Part shown: positions 56,388-64,000 of the stretch, piece after piece
Numbering within the stretch: the stretch's first letter is position 1
Layout: every line of letters starts with the position of its first letter
From: Streptomyces sp. WM6378
GTDB lineage: Bacteria > Actinomycetota > Actinomycetes > Streptomycetales > Streptomycetaceae
Direction: 5' to 3'
Assembly: GCF_001279695.1 (NCBI RefSeq)
Contig: NZ_LGDD01000317.1
Location: 1-64,000 of the forward strand
Length of the DNA: 64,000 nt
Translations under genes and position numbers: made by a program
The notes under the pieces: model-generated
Seen by the model: the letters and a program-made list of their open reading frames with translations, nothing else
What the model was told of the DNA's origin: nothing
The model's database searches: none

Positions 56388-56432
56388 GTACAGAACACCG
56401 CAGTACTGAACAACGCAGTACCGAACACCGCA
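56388..56432. repeat. Three tandem 15-bp repeats between the terD genes
   Basis: Units gtacagaacaccgca, gtactgaacaacgca and gtaccgaacaccgca stand head to tail, directly before the intercistronic hairpin. Confidence 0.85.
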
Positions 56433-56464
56433 GCTCCCGGAGGCACGAGGCCGCCGGGAGCTGC
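56430..56464 (+). terminator. Intercistronic hairpin between the two terD-family genes
   Basis: Perfect 11-bp stem gcagctcccgg/ccgggagctgc with a 13-nt loop. It may be a terminator or processing point, leaving the second gene at a lower level. Confidence 0.65.
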
Positions 56465-56522
56465 ACCGCAACCGCATACGCAGCCCACGCACCACCATCA
56501 ACTCGACGAGGGGACAGAGTCG

Positions 56523-58442
56523 ATGACGGCCGAGCTGGTACGGGGACAGAACCATCCCCTGCCCCAGACCCGACTGGAGATCCGGGTGTCGGCCGGCACC
56601 CCGGTCGTGGCCGGCGCCACGCTCGGCGACGAGCAGGGCAGGGTGCGCGGGGCGGAGCGGGTCGCCCACCCCGGCGCGCCGAGCCTGCCCGGCCTGGAAG
56701 TCTCCCGGCAGGCCGCGGCCGACCATCGCCTGGCCGTGGACCTGGAGGCGCTGGGCGAGGGCGTGCACCGGGTGAACGTGCTCCTCGCGCTGCCGCTCGG
56801 GACGCCGGGGCCCAGCCGGTTCGCGGCGGTCGCCGCCCCCTTCGTCGCCGTCACCGGCCTCGACGGCACCGAGATCGCCAGCTACACCATCACCGGGCTC
56901 GGCGCCGAGTCCGCGGTCGTGGCCCTGGAGCTCTACCGCCGCCAGGGCGCCTGGAAGATCCGCGCCATCGGCCAGGGGTACGCGGGCGGCCTCGCCGACA
57001 TGCTGGCCGACCAGGGTCTGGCCGAGGCGGGGCAGCTGGCCGCCGCCATCCAGGACGCGATCGCGCTCGGCGTCTCCCGTTCGGTGGCCGCGCCCCCAGC
57101 CCGTACGAGCGACGACGCCCGGGTGCGCGCCGCCGGGCCGGGAGCGTCCGGCGGGGCCGCACCGGCCGATGCCGAGGCGCCCGTCACCCCGCCCCAGCAG
57201 GCGGTCGGCGACGGCGGCCCCATCAACTACGCGCACCCCCGGCGCCAGACCAGCACGCCCCCGCCGCCGGCTCCGGTCGCACCGCCCGCCGCCCCCGGTG
57301 AGCCCACGCAGCCCGTCGCGGGCGATGCCAGCGGCTGGTCCATGGACGAGCGGCTCTACAACCAGGTGTGGGGCATGTTCGAGGACCTGGCCCGCGCCGT
57401 CGCCGCCTACCGCAGCGCCGTCGACTTCGCGGATTCGCGCATGGAGCAGGAGCTCGACCGCGCCCTCTCCGACCCGCGCGGCCGCATGGGCTCCGCCGGC
57501 GACCAGGCGCGCGAGCAGGCCCGCGCCAAGCGGGAGGAACTGGTCGACAGGGCCAGGGCGGCCCTCGACCGCGACCTCGCCCAGCTGATCGCCGAGTCCG
57601 AGGTCGTCGAGCCCGCCCTGCCGCCCGCGTACGCCCGCTGGGACAATCCGGTGTGGCACGCCTACCGGGTCCCGATGGAGCTCCCCATGGCCGTGCGCAT
57701 CGGTGATCTGCAGCTGCCCGAGCAGCCGGAGCTGCGCATTCCGATGCTGGTCCGGCTGCCCCTGGAGCGCGGCCTGTGGATCGACGCGGGCCGCGGCGGC
57801 TCCGAGGCGGCCGCGTTCATGGACTCCGGCCAGGTCAAGGGCCTGGCGGTGGACACCGCGGTGGCGGTCGCGGCCCGGCTGCTCGCGGTCTACCCGGCCC
57901 ATGAGTTCGCCGTCCACGTCATCGACCCGGCGGGCTCGGCCGCGGCCCGGCTCGCCCCGCTCACCCGGGCCGGAGTGCTCGCCGCGCCCCCGGCGGCGGG
58001 CGCGGCCGGGGTGGCCGAGGTGCTGGCCCGGCTCACCGAGCGCGTGGACCTCGTACAGATGGCGGTACGGGCAGGGGCGGGCGCCGACGCGCTGCCGCCC
58101 GGCATGGACACCGCCGAGCAGCTCCTGATCGTCAACGACTTCCCGCACGGCTTCGACGACCGCGCCCTGAACCAGCTGCGCTACCTCGCCGACGAGGGGC
58201 CCTCGGTCGGCGTGCACCTCCTGATGGTCGCCGACCGCGAGGAGGCCAGCGAGTACGGACCGGTCCTCCAGCCGCTGTGGCGCTCGCTCCTTCGGCTGAC
58301 CCCGGTGCCCGACGACCACCTGGCCGACCCCTGGGTGGGCCACGCCTGGACGTACGAGCCGCCGCTCGCGCCGCCCGGCAGTCGCGTCCTGGAGCAGGTC
58401 CTCGGCCAGGTCGGCGAGGCCCGCGCCGCCTGGCCCCGTTAG
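56523..58442 (+). CDS. TerD domain fused to a degenerate FtsK-like ATPase domain
   Basis: 639 residues. Residues about 1-170 are a TerD-like domain (DHRLAVDLEALGEGVHRVNV, WKIRAIGQGYAGGLADMLAD) lacking most calcium ligands. A Pro/Ala linker (about 185-270) and a helical region with coiled-coil character (about 280-360) follow. The C-terminal domain (about 380-639) follows the FtsK/EccC ATPase layout. However, the Walker A position reads WIDAGRGGSEAA (no Lys-Ser/Thr), and Walker B is LLIVNDFPHG. It is therefore likely to bind nucleotide poorly or act as a pseudo-ATPase. It is translated after terD and probably works in the same complex. Confidence 0.8.
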   Translation: MTAELVRGQNHPLPQTRLEIRVSAGTPVVAGATLGDEQGRVRGAERVAHPGAPSLPGLEVSRQAAADHRLAVDLEALGEGVHRVNVLLALPLGTPGPSRFAAVAAPFVAVTGLDGTEIASYTITGLGAESAVVALELYRRQGAWKIRAIGQGYAGGLADMLADQGLAEAGQLAAAIQDAIALGVSRSVAAPPARTSDDARVRAAGPGASGGAAPADAEAPVTPPQQAVGDGGPINYAHPRRQTSTPPPPAPVAPPAAPGEPTQPVAGDASGWSMDERLYNQVWGMFEDLARAVAAYRSAVDFADSRMEQELDRALSDPRGRMGSAGDQAREQARAKREELVDRARAALDRDLAQLIAESEVVEPALPPAYARWDNPVWHAYRVPMELPMAVRIGDLQLPEQPELRIPMLVRLPLERGLWIDAGRGGSEAAAFMDSGQVKGLAVDTAVAVAARLLAVYPAHEFAVHVIDPAGSAAARLAPLTRAGVLAAPPAAGAAGVAEVLARLTERVDLVQMAVRAGAGADALPPGMDTAEQLLIVNDFPHGFDDRALNQLRYLADEGPSVGVHLLMVADREEASEYGPVLQPLWRSLLRLTPVPDDHLADPWVGHAWTYEPPLAPPGSRVLEQVLGQVGEARAAWPR

Positions 58443-58448
58443 CGTCCC

Positions 58449-58475
58449 CCGCCCGATCGGAAACGGTCCGGGCGG
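58449..58475 (+). terminator. Short hairpin after the TerD-FtsK-like gene
   Basis: Seven-base-pair stem ccgcccg/cgggcgg (58449-58455, 58469-58475), 7 nt after the stop. Weak, but well placed. Confidence 0.45.
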
Positions 58476-58570
58476 CTCCGCCATAGGGACCAGACCAAAC
58501 ACCACCGACCTGGTCTTTTGGTCGATCTTTACCAATCTCTTTACCTTCTCTTGGCTATTCGGGTAGGCTG

Positions 58571-58702
58571 CCTCCAGCGGAGGGGAGTACTCCCGACTGC
58601 GGCGTTCCCGTCAATACGGATCCACGGGACGGGTCCCGGGGCGTCGGCCCGCGGCGCGAGGGAAGGCGCCCGGGTGGAAGAGACCTCCGGCAGCGACGAC
58701 GC
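58571..58702 (+). promoter_or_regulatory. yybP-ykoY (manganese) riboswitch before terC
   Basis: The leader contains the family landmarks in order: AGGGGAGTA (58581-58589), CCCGTCA with a stem (58598-58604), a GC-rich variable arm, and GGTGGAAGAGACCTCCGG (58673-58690). The closing pairing involves the cctcc segment near 58571. This RNA class binds Mn2+ and commonly precedes TerC/MntP-type metal exporters, which fits the gene 30 bp downstream. Boundaries are approximate. Confidence 0.75.
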
Positions 58703-58733
58703 TGATCAGTAGCCGTACGACGCCGGAGGCGCA

Positions 58734-59714
58734 GTGGACGTTTCAATGACCCTGTGGGTGCTGACCATTCTTGGTCTGTGTGCCCTGATCGCGGCCGACT
58801 TCTTCATCGGGCGCAAGCCCCATGACGTGTCGGTCAAGGAAGCCGGCATCTGGACCGTGGTCTGGATCGTGCTGGCCGCGCTCTTCGGCCTCGGCCTGCT
58901 GTTCTTCGGCAACAGCCAGGCGTCGGGCGAGTTCTTCGCGGGCTTCATCACCGAGAAGTCGCTCTCCGTCGACAACCTCTTCGTCTTCATCCTGATCATG
59001 GCGAAGTTCTCGGTGCCCTCGCACCTCCAGCAACGGGTGCTGCTGTTCGGCGTGTTGATCGCCCTCGTACTGCGCGCGATCTTCATCGCGGCCGGCGCAG
59101 CGGTGATCGCCAACTTCTCCTGGGTCTTCTACATCTTCGGCGCGTTCCTGATCTACACCGCCTGGAAGCTCATCCAGGAGGCGCGCTCCGGCGAGGAGGA
59201 AGAGGAATTCGAGGAGAACCGCCTCCTGAAGTCCGTCGAGAAGAAGTTCGGCGTCGCCGACAAGTACCACGGCACCAAGCTGTTCGTGGAGAAGAACGGC
59301 AAGAAGATCCTGACGCCGCTCATGGTCGTCATGCTCGCCATCGGCACCACCGACGTGCTCTTCGCGATGGACTCGATCCCCGCGATCTTCGGCCTCACCC
59401 AGGACCCGTACATCGTGTTCACCGCCAACGCCTTCGCGCTGATGGGTCTGCGCCAGCTGTACTTCCTGATCGGCGGACTGCTCAAGAAGCTGGTCCACCT
59501 CAGCTACGGCCTGTCGGTGATCCTCGGCTTCATCGGCGTGAAGCTGGTGCTGCACGCCCTGCACGAGAACGGGGTGAACGTTCCCGAGATCTCCATCCCG
59601 GTCTCGCTCGGCGTGATCTGCGGCGTGCTGGTCATCACCACGATCACCAGCCTCATCGCCGCCAAGAAGCAGACGGCGGCCGAGGAGCCCCAGAAGGACA
59701 GCATCGGCGCCTGA
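58734..59714 (+). CDS. terC: TerC-family membrane protein
   Basis: 326 residues from GTG 58734, or ATG 58746. About nine helices, with the TerC signatures TEKSLSVDNLFVFILIMAKF and GTTDVLFAMDSIPAIFGLT, whose acidic residues lie in the membrane and bind metal. An acidic cytoplasmic loop, EARSGEEEEEFEENR, is present. TerC proteins are metal exporters (Mn2+ or Ca2+) that also metalate secreted proteins. The upstream riboswitch supports manganese control. The TerD proteins upstream are probable functional partners. Confidence 0.94.
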   Translation: MDVSMTLWVLTILGLCALIAADFFIGRKPHDVSVKEAGIWTVVWIVLAALFGLGLLFFGNSQASGEFFAGFITEKSLSVDNLFVFILIMAKFSVPSHLQQRVLLFGVLIALVLRAIFIAAGAAVIANFSWVFYIFGAFLIYTAWKLIQEARSGEEEEEFEENRLLKSVEKKFGVADKYHGTKLFVEKNGKKILTPLMVVMLAIGTTDVLFAMDSIPAIFGLTQDPYIVFTANAFALMGLRQLYFLIGGLLKKLVHLSYGLSVILGFIGVKLVLHALHENGVNVPEISIPVSLGVICGVLVITTITSLIAAKKQTAAEEPQKDSIGA

Positions 59715-59721
59715 CCAGCGC

Positions 59722-59752
59722 GGAGGAGGCCCCTTACACCGGGGCCGCCTCC
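59722..59752. terminator. Hairpin between convergent terC and MHS transporter
   Basis: 12-nt arms (59722-59733, 59741-59752) with one mismatch and a 7-nt loop, 8 nt after the terC stop and overlapping the last codons of the facing gene. Confidence 0.7.
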
Positions 59753-61062
59753 GGCTCCGCCCCGGGACCCGGCTGCGCCACCGGCGCGGGCCGGGTCTCG
59801 GGGAGCAGCACGAAACAGCCCAGGCTCAGCAGCCCGATCCCGGTCAGATACGCGGCGACCCCCCAGGGCGGTCCGTCGCTACGGGCCAGCGCCGTCGCCA
59901 CGATCGGGGTCAGCGCGCCGCCGAACACCCCGCCCAGGTTGTAGCCGACCGCGGCGCCCGTGCAGCGCACCCTCGGCTCGTACAGCTCCGACAGATACGC
60001 CGCGATCACCGCGAACATCGAGATGAACGCCAGCATCGTGCCGAGGAACCCGGCGAACATCCACAGCGGCTCGGCGGTCGAGAGCAGCGCCACCATCGGG
60101 AACATCCACACCACCGTCGCCGCACAGCCCACCAGGCACAGCGGCCGCCGTCCATAGCGGTCGCCGAGCAGCGCCGCGAACGGCGTCAGCGCACCCATGA
60201 TCGCGACGACCGCCATGATGACGACGAGCATCACCGTGCGGTGGACCCCGAGCCGTTCCGTGGCGTACGCGAGCGACCAGGTGGACACCGTGTAGAAGAC
60301 GGCGTACCCGATCGAGAGGGCGCCCGCGGTCAGGAGCACCAACCGCCAATGGCCGCGCGCCACTTCGAGCAGCGGCAGCCTGGCCGGCTCGCCCATCTCG
60401 CGGAACTGCGGCGTCTCGGCGAGCGAGGTCCGCAGCAGCAGCCCGCCAAGGGCGAGCAGCCCGGCGCCCCAGAACGGCACCCGCCACCCCCAGTCGCGGA
60501 ACTGGGCGTCGCTCAGCCCGGCGGACAGGGCGAGGACGATCCCGTTGGCCAGCAGGAACCCGATGGAGGGCCCGATCTGCGGAAAGCTCGTCCACAGCCC
60601 GCGCCGGTGGGCAGGCGCGTGCTCGGCGGTGAGCAGCACCGCGCCGCCCCATTCGCCGCCGAGCCCGAGCCCCTGGAGGAAACGCAGCGCCAGGAGCAGC
60701 GAGGGCGCCGCGATGCCGATCGAGGCGTACGAGGGCACACAGCCGACGGCCACCGTCGCGAGCCCGGTCAGTGTGAGCGAGGCGAACATGACGGGGCGGC
60801 GTCCGTAGCGGTCGCCGATGTGCCCGAAGAGGACCGAGCCCAGGGGGCGGGCCAGGAAGCCGATACCAAAGGTGCCGAAGGCGGCCAGAGTTCCCGCGAG
60901 CGCGGAAAATGTCGGGAAGAACAGCGGGCCGAGGACCAGGGCGGCCGCCGTCCCGTACACGAAGAAGTCGTAGAACTCGATGGCGGTGCCCGCGAGCGAG
61001 GCGGCCGCGAGACGGATCATCGAGGGGGGAGCGGGAGGGACTGGGGCAGTTGTGGTGCTCAT
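59734..61062 (-). CDS. MHS-family metabolite:proton symporter
   Basis: 442 residues from ATG 61062 (an in-frame ATG at 61089 is possible). Twelve helices with the MHS signatures AGTAIEFYDFFVYG, GHIGDRYGRRPVMF, RFLQGLGLGGEWGGAVLL and RRGLWTSFPQIGP. Relatives import proline/betaine, alpha-ketoglutarate, citrate or shikimate; the exact substrate is unknown. It is preceded by an orphan damage-type promoter on the other strand. Confidence 0.92.
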   Translation of the reverse strand: MSTTTAPVPPAPPSMIRLAAASLAGTAIEFYDFFVYGTAAALVLGPLFFPTFSALAGTLAAFGTFGIGFLARPLGSVLFGHIGDRYGRRPVMFASLTLTGLATVAVGCVPSYASIGIAAPSLLLALRFLQGLGLGGEWGGAVLLTAEHAPAHRRGLWTSFPQIGPSIGFLLANGIVLALSAGLSDAQFRDWGWRVPFWGAGLLALGGLLLRTSLAETPQFREMGEPARLPLLEVARGHWRLVLLTAGALSIGYAVFYTVSTWSLAYATERLGVHRTVMLVVIMAVVAIMGALTPFAALLGDRYGRRPLCLVGCAATVVWMFPMVALLSTAEPLWMFAGFLGTMLAFISMFAVIAAYLSELYEPRVRCTGAAVGYNLGGVFGGALTPIVATALARSDGPPWGVAAYLTGIGLLSLGCFVLLPETRPAPVAQPGPGAEPEAAPV

Positions 61063-61150
61063 GTCGCGCCAACTACCCGCGGTGATCATCCGTTACGGGG
61101 GCGCGCGGAAGCTCACCGGACGGCGGGCGGGCGCACGCGTGGACCGTCGA

Positions 61151-61173
61151 TTGTCAGTGCCGGGTGCCACGAT
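61151..61173 (+). promoter_or_regulatory. Orphan PafBC-type damage promoter
   Basis: TTGTCAGTG (61151-61159), 8 bp, CACGAT (61168-61173), then 6 bp to an ATG at 61180 with GAGG before it. Spacing and flanks are the same as at polA and uvrB, but no intact + strand gene follows. Confidence 0.65.
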
Positions 61174-61179
61174 CGAGGC

Positions 61180-61249
61180 ATGGACTTCCACGGCGCACCG
61201 AACGGACCGGTTCTCTCGACGGGACCGGCGGCCCAGTGGGCCGCCGGGC
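61180..61249 (+). pseudogene. Possible 5' remnant of a lost damage-inducible gene
   Basis: The ATG at 61180 starts a frame reading MDFHGAPNGPVLSTGPAAQW that runs into the terminator hairpin and then antisense into the MBL gene, where it has no protein character. The promoter and start look authentic, so the body of the gene was probably deleted. The right boundary is a guess. Confidence 0.35.
61226..61246 (-). terminator. Terminator of the MBL hydrolase gene
   Basis: Nine-base-pair stem cggcggccc/gggccgccg with a 3-nt loop, 8 nt beyond the MBL stop codon in the minus direction. Confidence 0.65.
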
Positions 61250-61254
61250 GGCGG

Positions 61255-61911
61255 CTACCAGCCCCGTGCGTGCCACTCCGGCAGGTGCGGGCGCTCGTCG
61301 CCCAGGGTGGTGTCGTTGCCGTGGCCGGGATAGACCCAGGTCTCGTCCGGCAGGGTGTCGAAGAGCTTGGTCTCGACGTCGCGGATGAGGCTGGCGAACG
61401 CCTCGGGGTCCTTCCAGGTGTTGCCCACGCCGCCCGGGAACAGGCAGTCGCCGGTGAACACGTGGGGGTGGCCGTGCGGGTCGTCGTAGACCAGGGCGAT
61501 CGAGCCCGGGGTGTGCCCGACGAGGTGGCGCGCGGTGAGCTCGACGCGGCCGACCTTGATCGTGTCTCCGTCCTCGACGGGGACGTCGGTCGGGACCGGG
61601 ATGCCCTCGGCGTCGTAGCGGCCCGCGTAGGTGCGGGCGCCCGTCGCGGCGACGACCTCGGCGAGCGCCTGCCAGTGGTCGCCGTGCCGGTGGGTGGTGA
61701 CGACGGACGCGATGCCGTCGTCACCGATCAGCGTGAGCAGCGTCGCGGGGTCGGCCGCCGCGTCGATGAGCAGCTGCTCGCCGGTGGTCCGGCAGCGCAG
61801 CAGATACGCGTTGTTGCTCATCGGCCCGACCTCGACCTTGGAGATCATCAGGTCCGTCAGCTCGTGCACATCGGCCGGACCGCCGGCCTTCACCGCTCCG
61901 CTGTACGTCAT
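61255..61911 (-). CDS. MBL-fold metallo-hydrolase (glyoxalase II-like)
   Basis: 218 residues. The metallo-beta-lactamase signature TTHRHGDHWQAL (HxHxDH) is followed by later ligands in FTGDCLFPGGVGNT and VYPGHGNDT. It is closest to the hydroxyacylglutathione-hydrolase-like group, which in actinobacteria may act on mycothiol thioesters. Lies 21 bp downstream of a mycothiol-dependent enzyme gene on the same strand, so a shared thiol pathway is plausible but unproven. Confidence 0.92.
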   Translation of the reverse strand: MTYSGAVKAGGPADVHELTDLMISKVEVGPMSNNAYLLRCRTTGEQLLIDAAADPATLLTLIGDDGIASVVTTHRHGDHWQALAEVVAATGARTYAGRYDAEGIPVPTDVPVEDGDTIKVGRVELTARHLVGHTPGSIALVYDDPHGHPHVFTGDCLFPGGVGNTWKDPEAFASLIRDVETKLFDTLPDETWVYPGHGNDTTLGDERPHLPEWHARGW

Positions 61912-61932
61912 GGGCTCAGCCTATCGCCGGGA

Positions 61933-62622
61933 TCACAGCGGGGGCAGGGCGGGCAGTGCGCCGCCGGTCGTCTTCAGGGCGGCGCCGTCGCGCCGGCCCG
62001 CGAGCCAGCCGACGAGGTCCGCGGCGGGGCCGCTCACGCCGAGGGGCTCGCCTTCGGCGCCGCCGCCGGTGGTCCAGGTCCGGCCGGCGTCGTCGCTGAG
62101 GCCGATCGAGGGGAGGCCCTTGTGGCCGGCGAAGCGCTCGGTGAGGAAGTCGATCTCGCGGCGGACGAAGTCGTCGGAGAGATCCTCCAGCTCATAGCCG
62201 ATCCCGAGGTCCACGTGGTGCAGCTCGACCTCGACGAGGCGGCGGAAGGGCACGCGGGCGGCGGCGTCGGTGACGCCGTTGCGCAGTTCGACCGTGCGCG
62301 ACCAGTCGGCGGGCAGCTCGCCCTGCGCCTGGAAGCCGGCCGCGCTCTCGCGCACGTCCGTGAGCTGGGCGTCCAGCGGGCGGGGCGCGTCGCGGTCGAT
62401 GTCCGCGTCCCGGGCCTCGGCGCTCGGATACATGGGCCGCCCGGCCAGCACGTTGACGAGCGCATCCGCGTTCCGTGCGATATGGGCCAGTACGTGGCCG
62501 CGGCTCCAGCCGGGCAGCCGTGACGGCTCGGCGACGGAGGCGTTGTCCAGTGCGGAGGCTGCGGTGAGCAGCCGCTCGGTGGCTTCGCGTACAGAGACCA
62601 GGTCGCGCGCGTGATCAATCAT
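61933..62622 (-). CDS. Maleylpyruvate isomerase family mycothiol-dependent enzyme
   Basis: 229 residues of the DinB/MDMPI fold. The N-terminal SRLPGWSRGHVLAHIARNAD carries the metal-binding His, a second His pair is in VEVELHHVDLGIGYE, and the C-terminal domain has the GPAADLVGWLAGR motif. Such enzymes are mycothiol-dependent isomerases or S-transferases. It precedes the MBL hydrolase in an apparent two-gene operon and is divergent from uvrA. Confidence 0.92.
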   Translation of the reverse strand: MIDHARDLVSVREATERLLTAASALDNASVAEPSRLPGWSRGHVLAHIARNADALVNVLAGRPMYPSAEARDADIDRDAPRPLDAQLTDVRESAAGFQAQGELPADWSRTVELRNGVTDAAARVPFRRLVEVELHHVDLGIGYELEDLSDDFVRREIDFLTERFAGHKGLPSIGLSDDAGRTWTTGGGAEGEPLGVSGPAADLVGWLAGRRDGAALKTTGGALPALPPL

Positions 62623-62845
62623 GGCGCCGACGATAGCCCCGCCACTCGTCCGGGTGAAGGTGGCTGGACGAGTCCGTAAATCGAATGCGCGTGCTATACG
62701 CTCGTAGTCGGTTCCCTTCTCCGGATGCGGTTCGGAACGTGTCCGGATTCATCCAAGAATCAACAACATCACCGAGGCGTCCCCCATACCCTGGGACGGG
62801 GGCTCCTGGAGCTCCCTCGCTCTCTCTAGAAAGGTGCGGACCGGC

Positions 62846-64000
62846 GTGGCCGACCGTCTCATCGTCCGTGGCGCGCGCGAGCACAATCTCAAGAACGTCT
62901 CGCTCGACCTGCCGCGCGACTCCCTCATCGTCTTCACCGGGCTCTCGGGGTCGGGCAAGTCCTCCCTCGCGTTCGACACGATCTTCGCCGAGGGGCAGCG
63001 TCGCTACGTCGAGTCGCTCTCCTCGTACGCCCGCCAGTTCCTCGGCCAGATGGACAAGCCGGACGTCGACTTCATCGAAGGTCTCTCGCCCGCGGTCTCC
63101 ATCGACCAGAAGTCGACCTCGCGCAACCCGCGCTCGACGGTCGGCACCATCACCGAGGTCTACGACTACCTGCGCCTGCTCTTCGCGCGCATCGGCAAGC
63201 CGCACTGCCCCGAGTGCGGCCGGCCGATCTCCCGCCAGTCGCCGCAGGCCATCGTCGACAAGGTTCTCGAACTGCCCGAGGGCAGCCGCTTCCAGGTGCT
63301 CTCGCCGCTGGTGCGTGAGCGCAAGGGCGAGTTCGTCGACCTGTTCGCCGACCTCCAGACCAAGGGCTACAGCCGGGCCAGGGTCGACGGCGAGACCATC
63401 CAGCTCGCCGAGCCGCCCAAGCTGAAGAAGCAGGAGAAGCACACCATCGAGGTGGTCATCGACCGCCTCACGGTGAAGGACAGCGCCAAGCGTCGGCTCA
63501 CGGACTCCGTGGAGACCGCGCTCGGCCTGTCCGGCGGCATGGTCGTGCTCGACTTCGTCGACCTGGCGGCCGACGACCCCGAGCGCGAGCGGATGTACTC
63601 GGAGCACCTGTACTGCCCGTACGACGACCTGTCCTTCGAGGAGCTGGAGCCGCGCTCCTTCTCCTTCAACTCGCCGTTCGGCGCCTGCCCCGACTGCACC
63701 GGCATCGGCACCCGCATGGAGGTCGACCCCGAGCTGATCATCCCGGACGAGGACAAGTCCCTCGACGAGGGCGCGGTCTCGCCGTGGTCGCTCGGCCACA
63801 CCAAGGACTACTTCGCCCGCCTGGTGGGCGCGCTCGCCGACGAGCTCGGCTTCCGCACCGACATCCCCTGGGCCGGGCTTCCGCAGCGCGCCAAGAAGGC
63901 GCTGCTGTACGGCCACAAGACCCAGATCGAGGTCCGCTACCGCAACCGGTACGGCCGCGAGCGGGCGTACACCACCTCCTTCGAGGGCGCCGTGCCGTTC
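62846..64000 (+). CDS. uvrA: Excinuclease ABC subunit A (3' part outside window)
   Basis: 385 codons visible from GTG 62846, with AAAGGTGCGGA upstream; the gene continues past the right edge. UvrA features: [20 protein letters not shown], Walker [39 protein letters not shown], the first zinc module CPECG, and the second Cys pair CPDCTGIG. It detects DNA distortion with UvrB. Unlike uvrB and polA, no TTGTCAGTG element is present in the 220 bp upstream. Confidence 0.98.
   Translation, partial: MADRLIVRGAREHNLKNVSLDLPRDSLIVFTGLSGSGKSSLAFDTIFAEGQRRYVESLSSYARQFLGQMDKPDVDFIEGLSPAVSIDQKSTSRNPRSTVGTITEVYDYLRLLFARIGKPHCPECGRPISRQSPQAIVDKVLELPEGSRFQVLSPLVRERKGEFVDLFADLQTKGYSRARVDGETIQLAEPPKLKKQEKHTIEVVIDRLTVKDSAKRRLTDSVETALGLSGGMVVLDFVDLAADDPERERMYSEHLYCPYDDLSFEELEPRSFSFNSPFGACPDCTGIGTRMEVDPELIIPDEDKSLDEGAVSPWSLGHTKDYFARLVGALADELGFRTDIPWAGLPQRAKKALLYGHKTQIEVRYRNRYGRERAYTTSFEGAVPF

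Noticed and set aside
62623..62845. LexA box or PafBC promoter before uvrA
   Set aside because: The nearest candidates (cgaatgcgcgtgct near 62683, cggaacgtgtccgg near 62734) match either consensus too poorly to call.

Overview
The window is GC-rich DNA from a Streptomyces-type actinobacterium. It has GTG starts, dense and often 4-bp-overlapping genes, an ANTAR regulator, a mycothiol-type enzyme, TerD/TerC genes, SIMPL, DUF4184 and DUF3068 proteins, and the pyk / pdtaR / liv / polA / rpsA / coaE / uvrB / uvrA order of the Streptomyces chromosome core. I see no insertion sequence, prophage, CRISPR array or biosynthetic gene cluster, apart from a siderophore-type N-hydroxylase cut by the left edge.

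Layout. 0-6 kb: lysine/ornithine N-hydroxylase, Tat-exported nucleotidase, SIMPL protein, pyruvate kinase. 5.7-6.8 kb: a LAGLIDADG/HTH gene beside a class I tRNA with anticodon CAA. 6.8-13.2 kb: pdtaR-like regulator facing the livKHMGF branched-chain amino acid importer. 13.5-20.8 kb: lipoprotein, thioesterase, YdeP-type molybdopterin oxidoreductase, DNA polymerase I, DUF4184 membrane protein. 21-32.6 kb: secreted lytic transglycosylase, a 51-residue membrane peptide, DUF3068 protein, HrpB helicase, methyltransferase, ribosomal protein S1, PAC2 protein, CoaE, small DUF3592 and TPR proteins. 32.6-36.3 kb: DUF6343, acyltransferase, lipoprotein, an alpha/beta-hydrolase relic and a type-B esterase. 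36.3-42.8 kb: SNF2 helicase plus SWIM protein, facing a TerD-nuclease fusion. 42.9-47.8 kb: HAD protein, sugar-porter MFS, DUF2293 protein, DUF7873-type protein, a circularly permuted tRNA-like gene, uridine-kinase-like protein. 47.9-52.3 kb: pseudouridine degradation pair (kinase and psuG), cupin, MFS, O6-alkylguanine methyltransferase. 52.5-64 kb: MHYT sensor, uvrB, two terD-family genes, riboswitch-controlled terC, MHS transporter, MBL hydrolase, mycothiol-dependent enzyme, and the start of uvrA.

Functional themes. DNA repair (polA, uvrB, ogt, uvrA, SNF2, HrpB) and the Ter stress system (three TerD proteins, one fused to a PD-(D/E)XK nuclease domain and one to a degenerate FtsK-like ATPase, plus TerC) are interleaved. 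polA, uvrB and ogt share a nearly identical promoter that fits the mycobacterial RecA-independent (PafBC) damage promoter. A fourth copy at 61151 precedes an ATG with no intact gene.

The most striking item is at 46878-46963. Every stem and the conserved tertiary bases of a tRNA are present, but the 3' half lies upstream of the 5' half.
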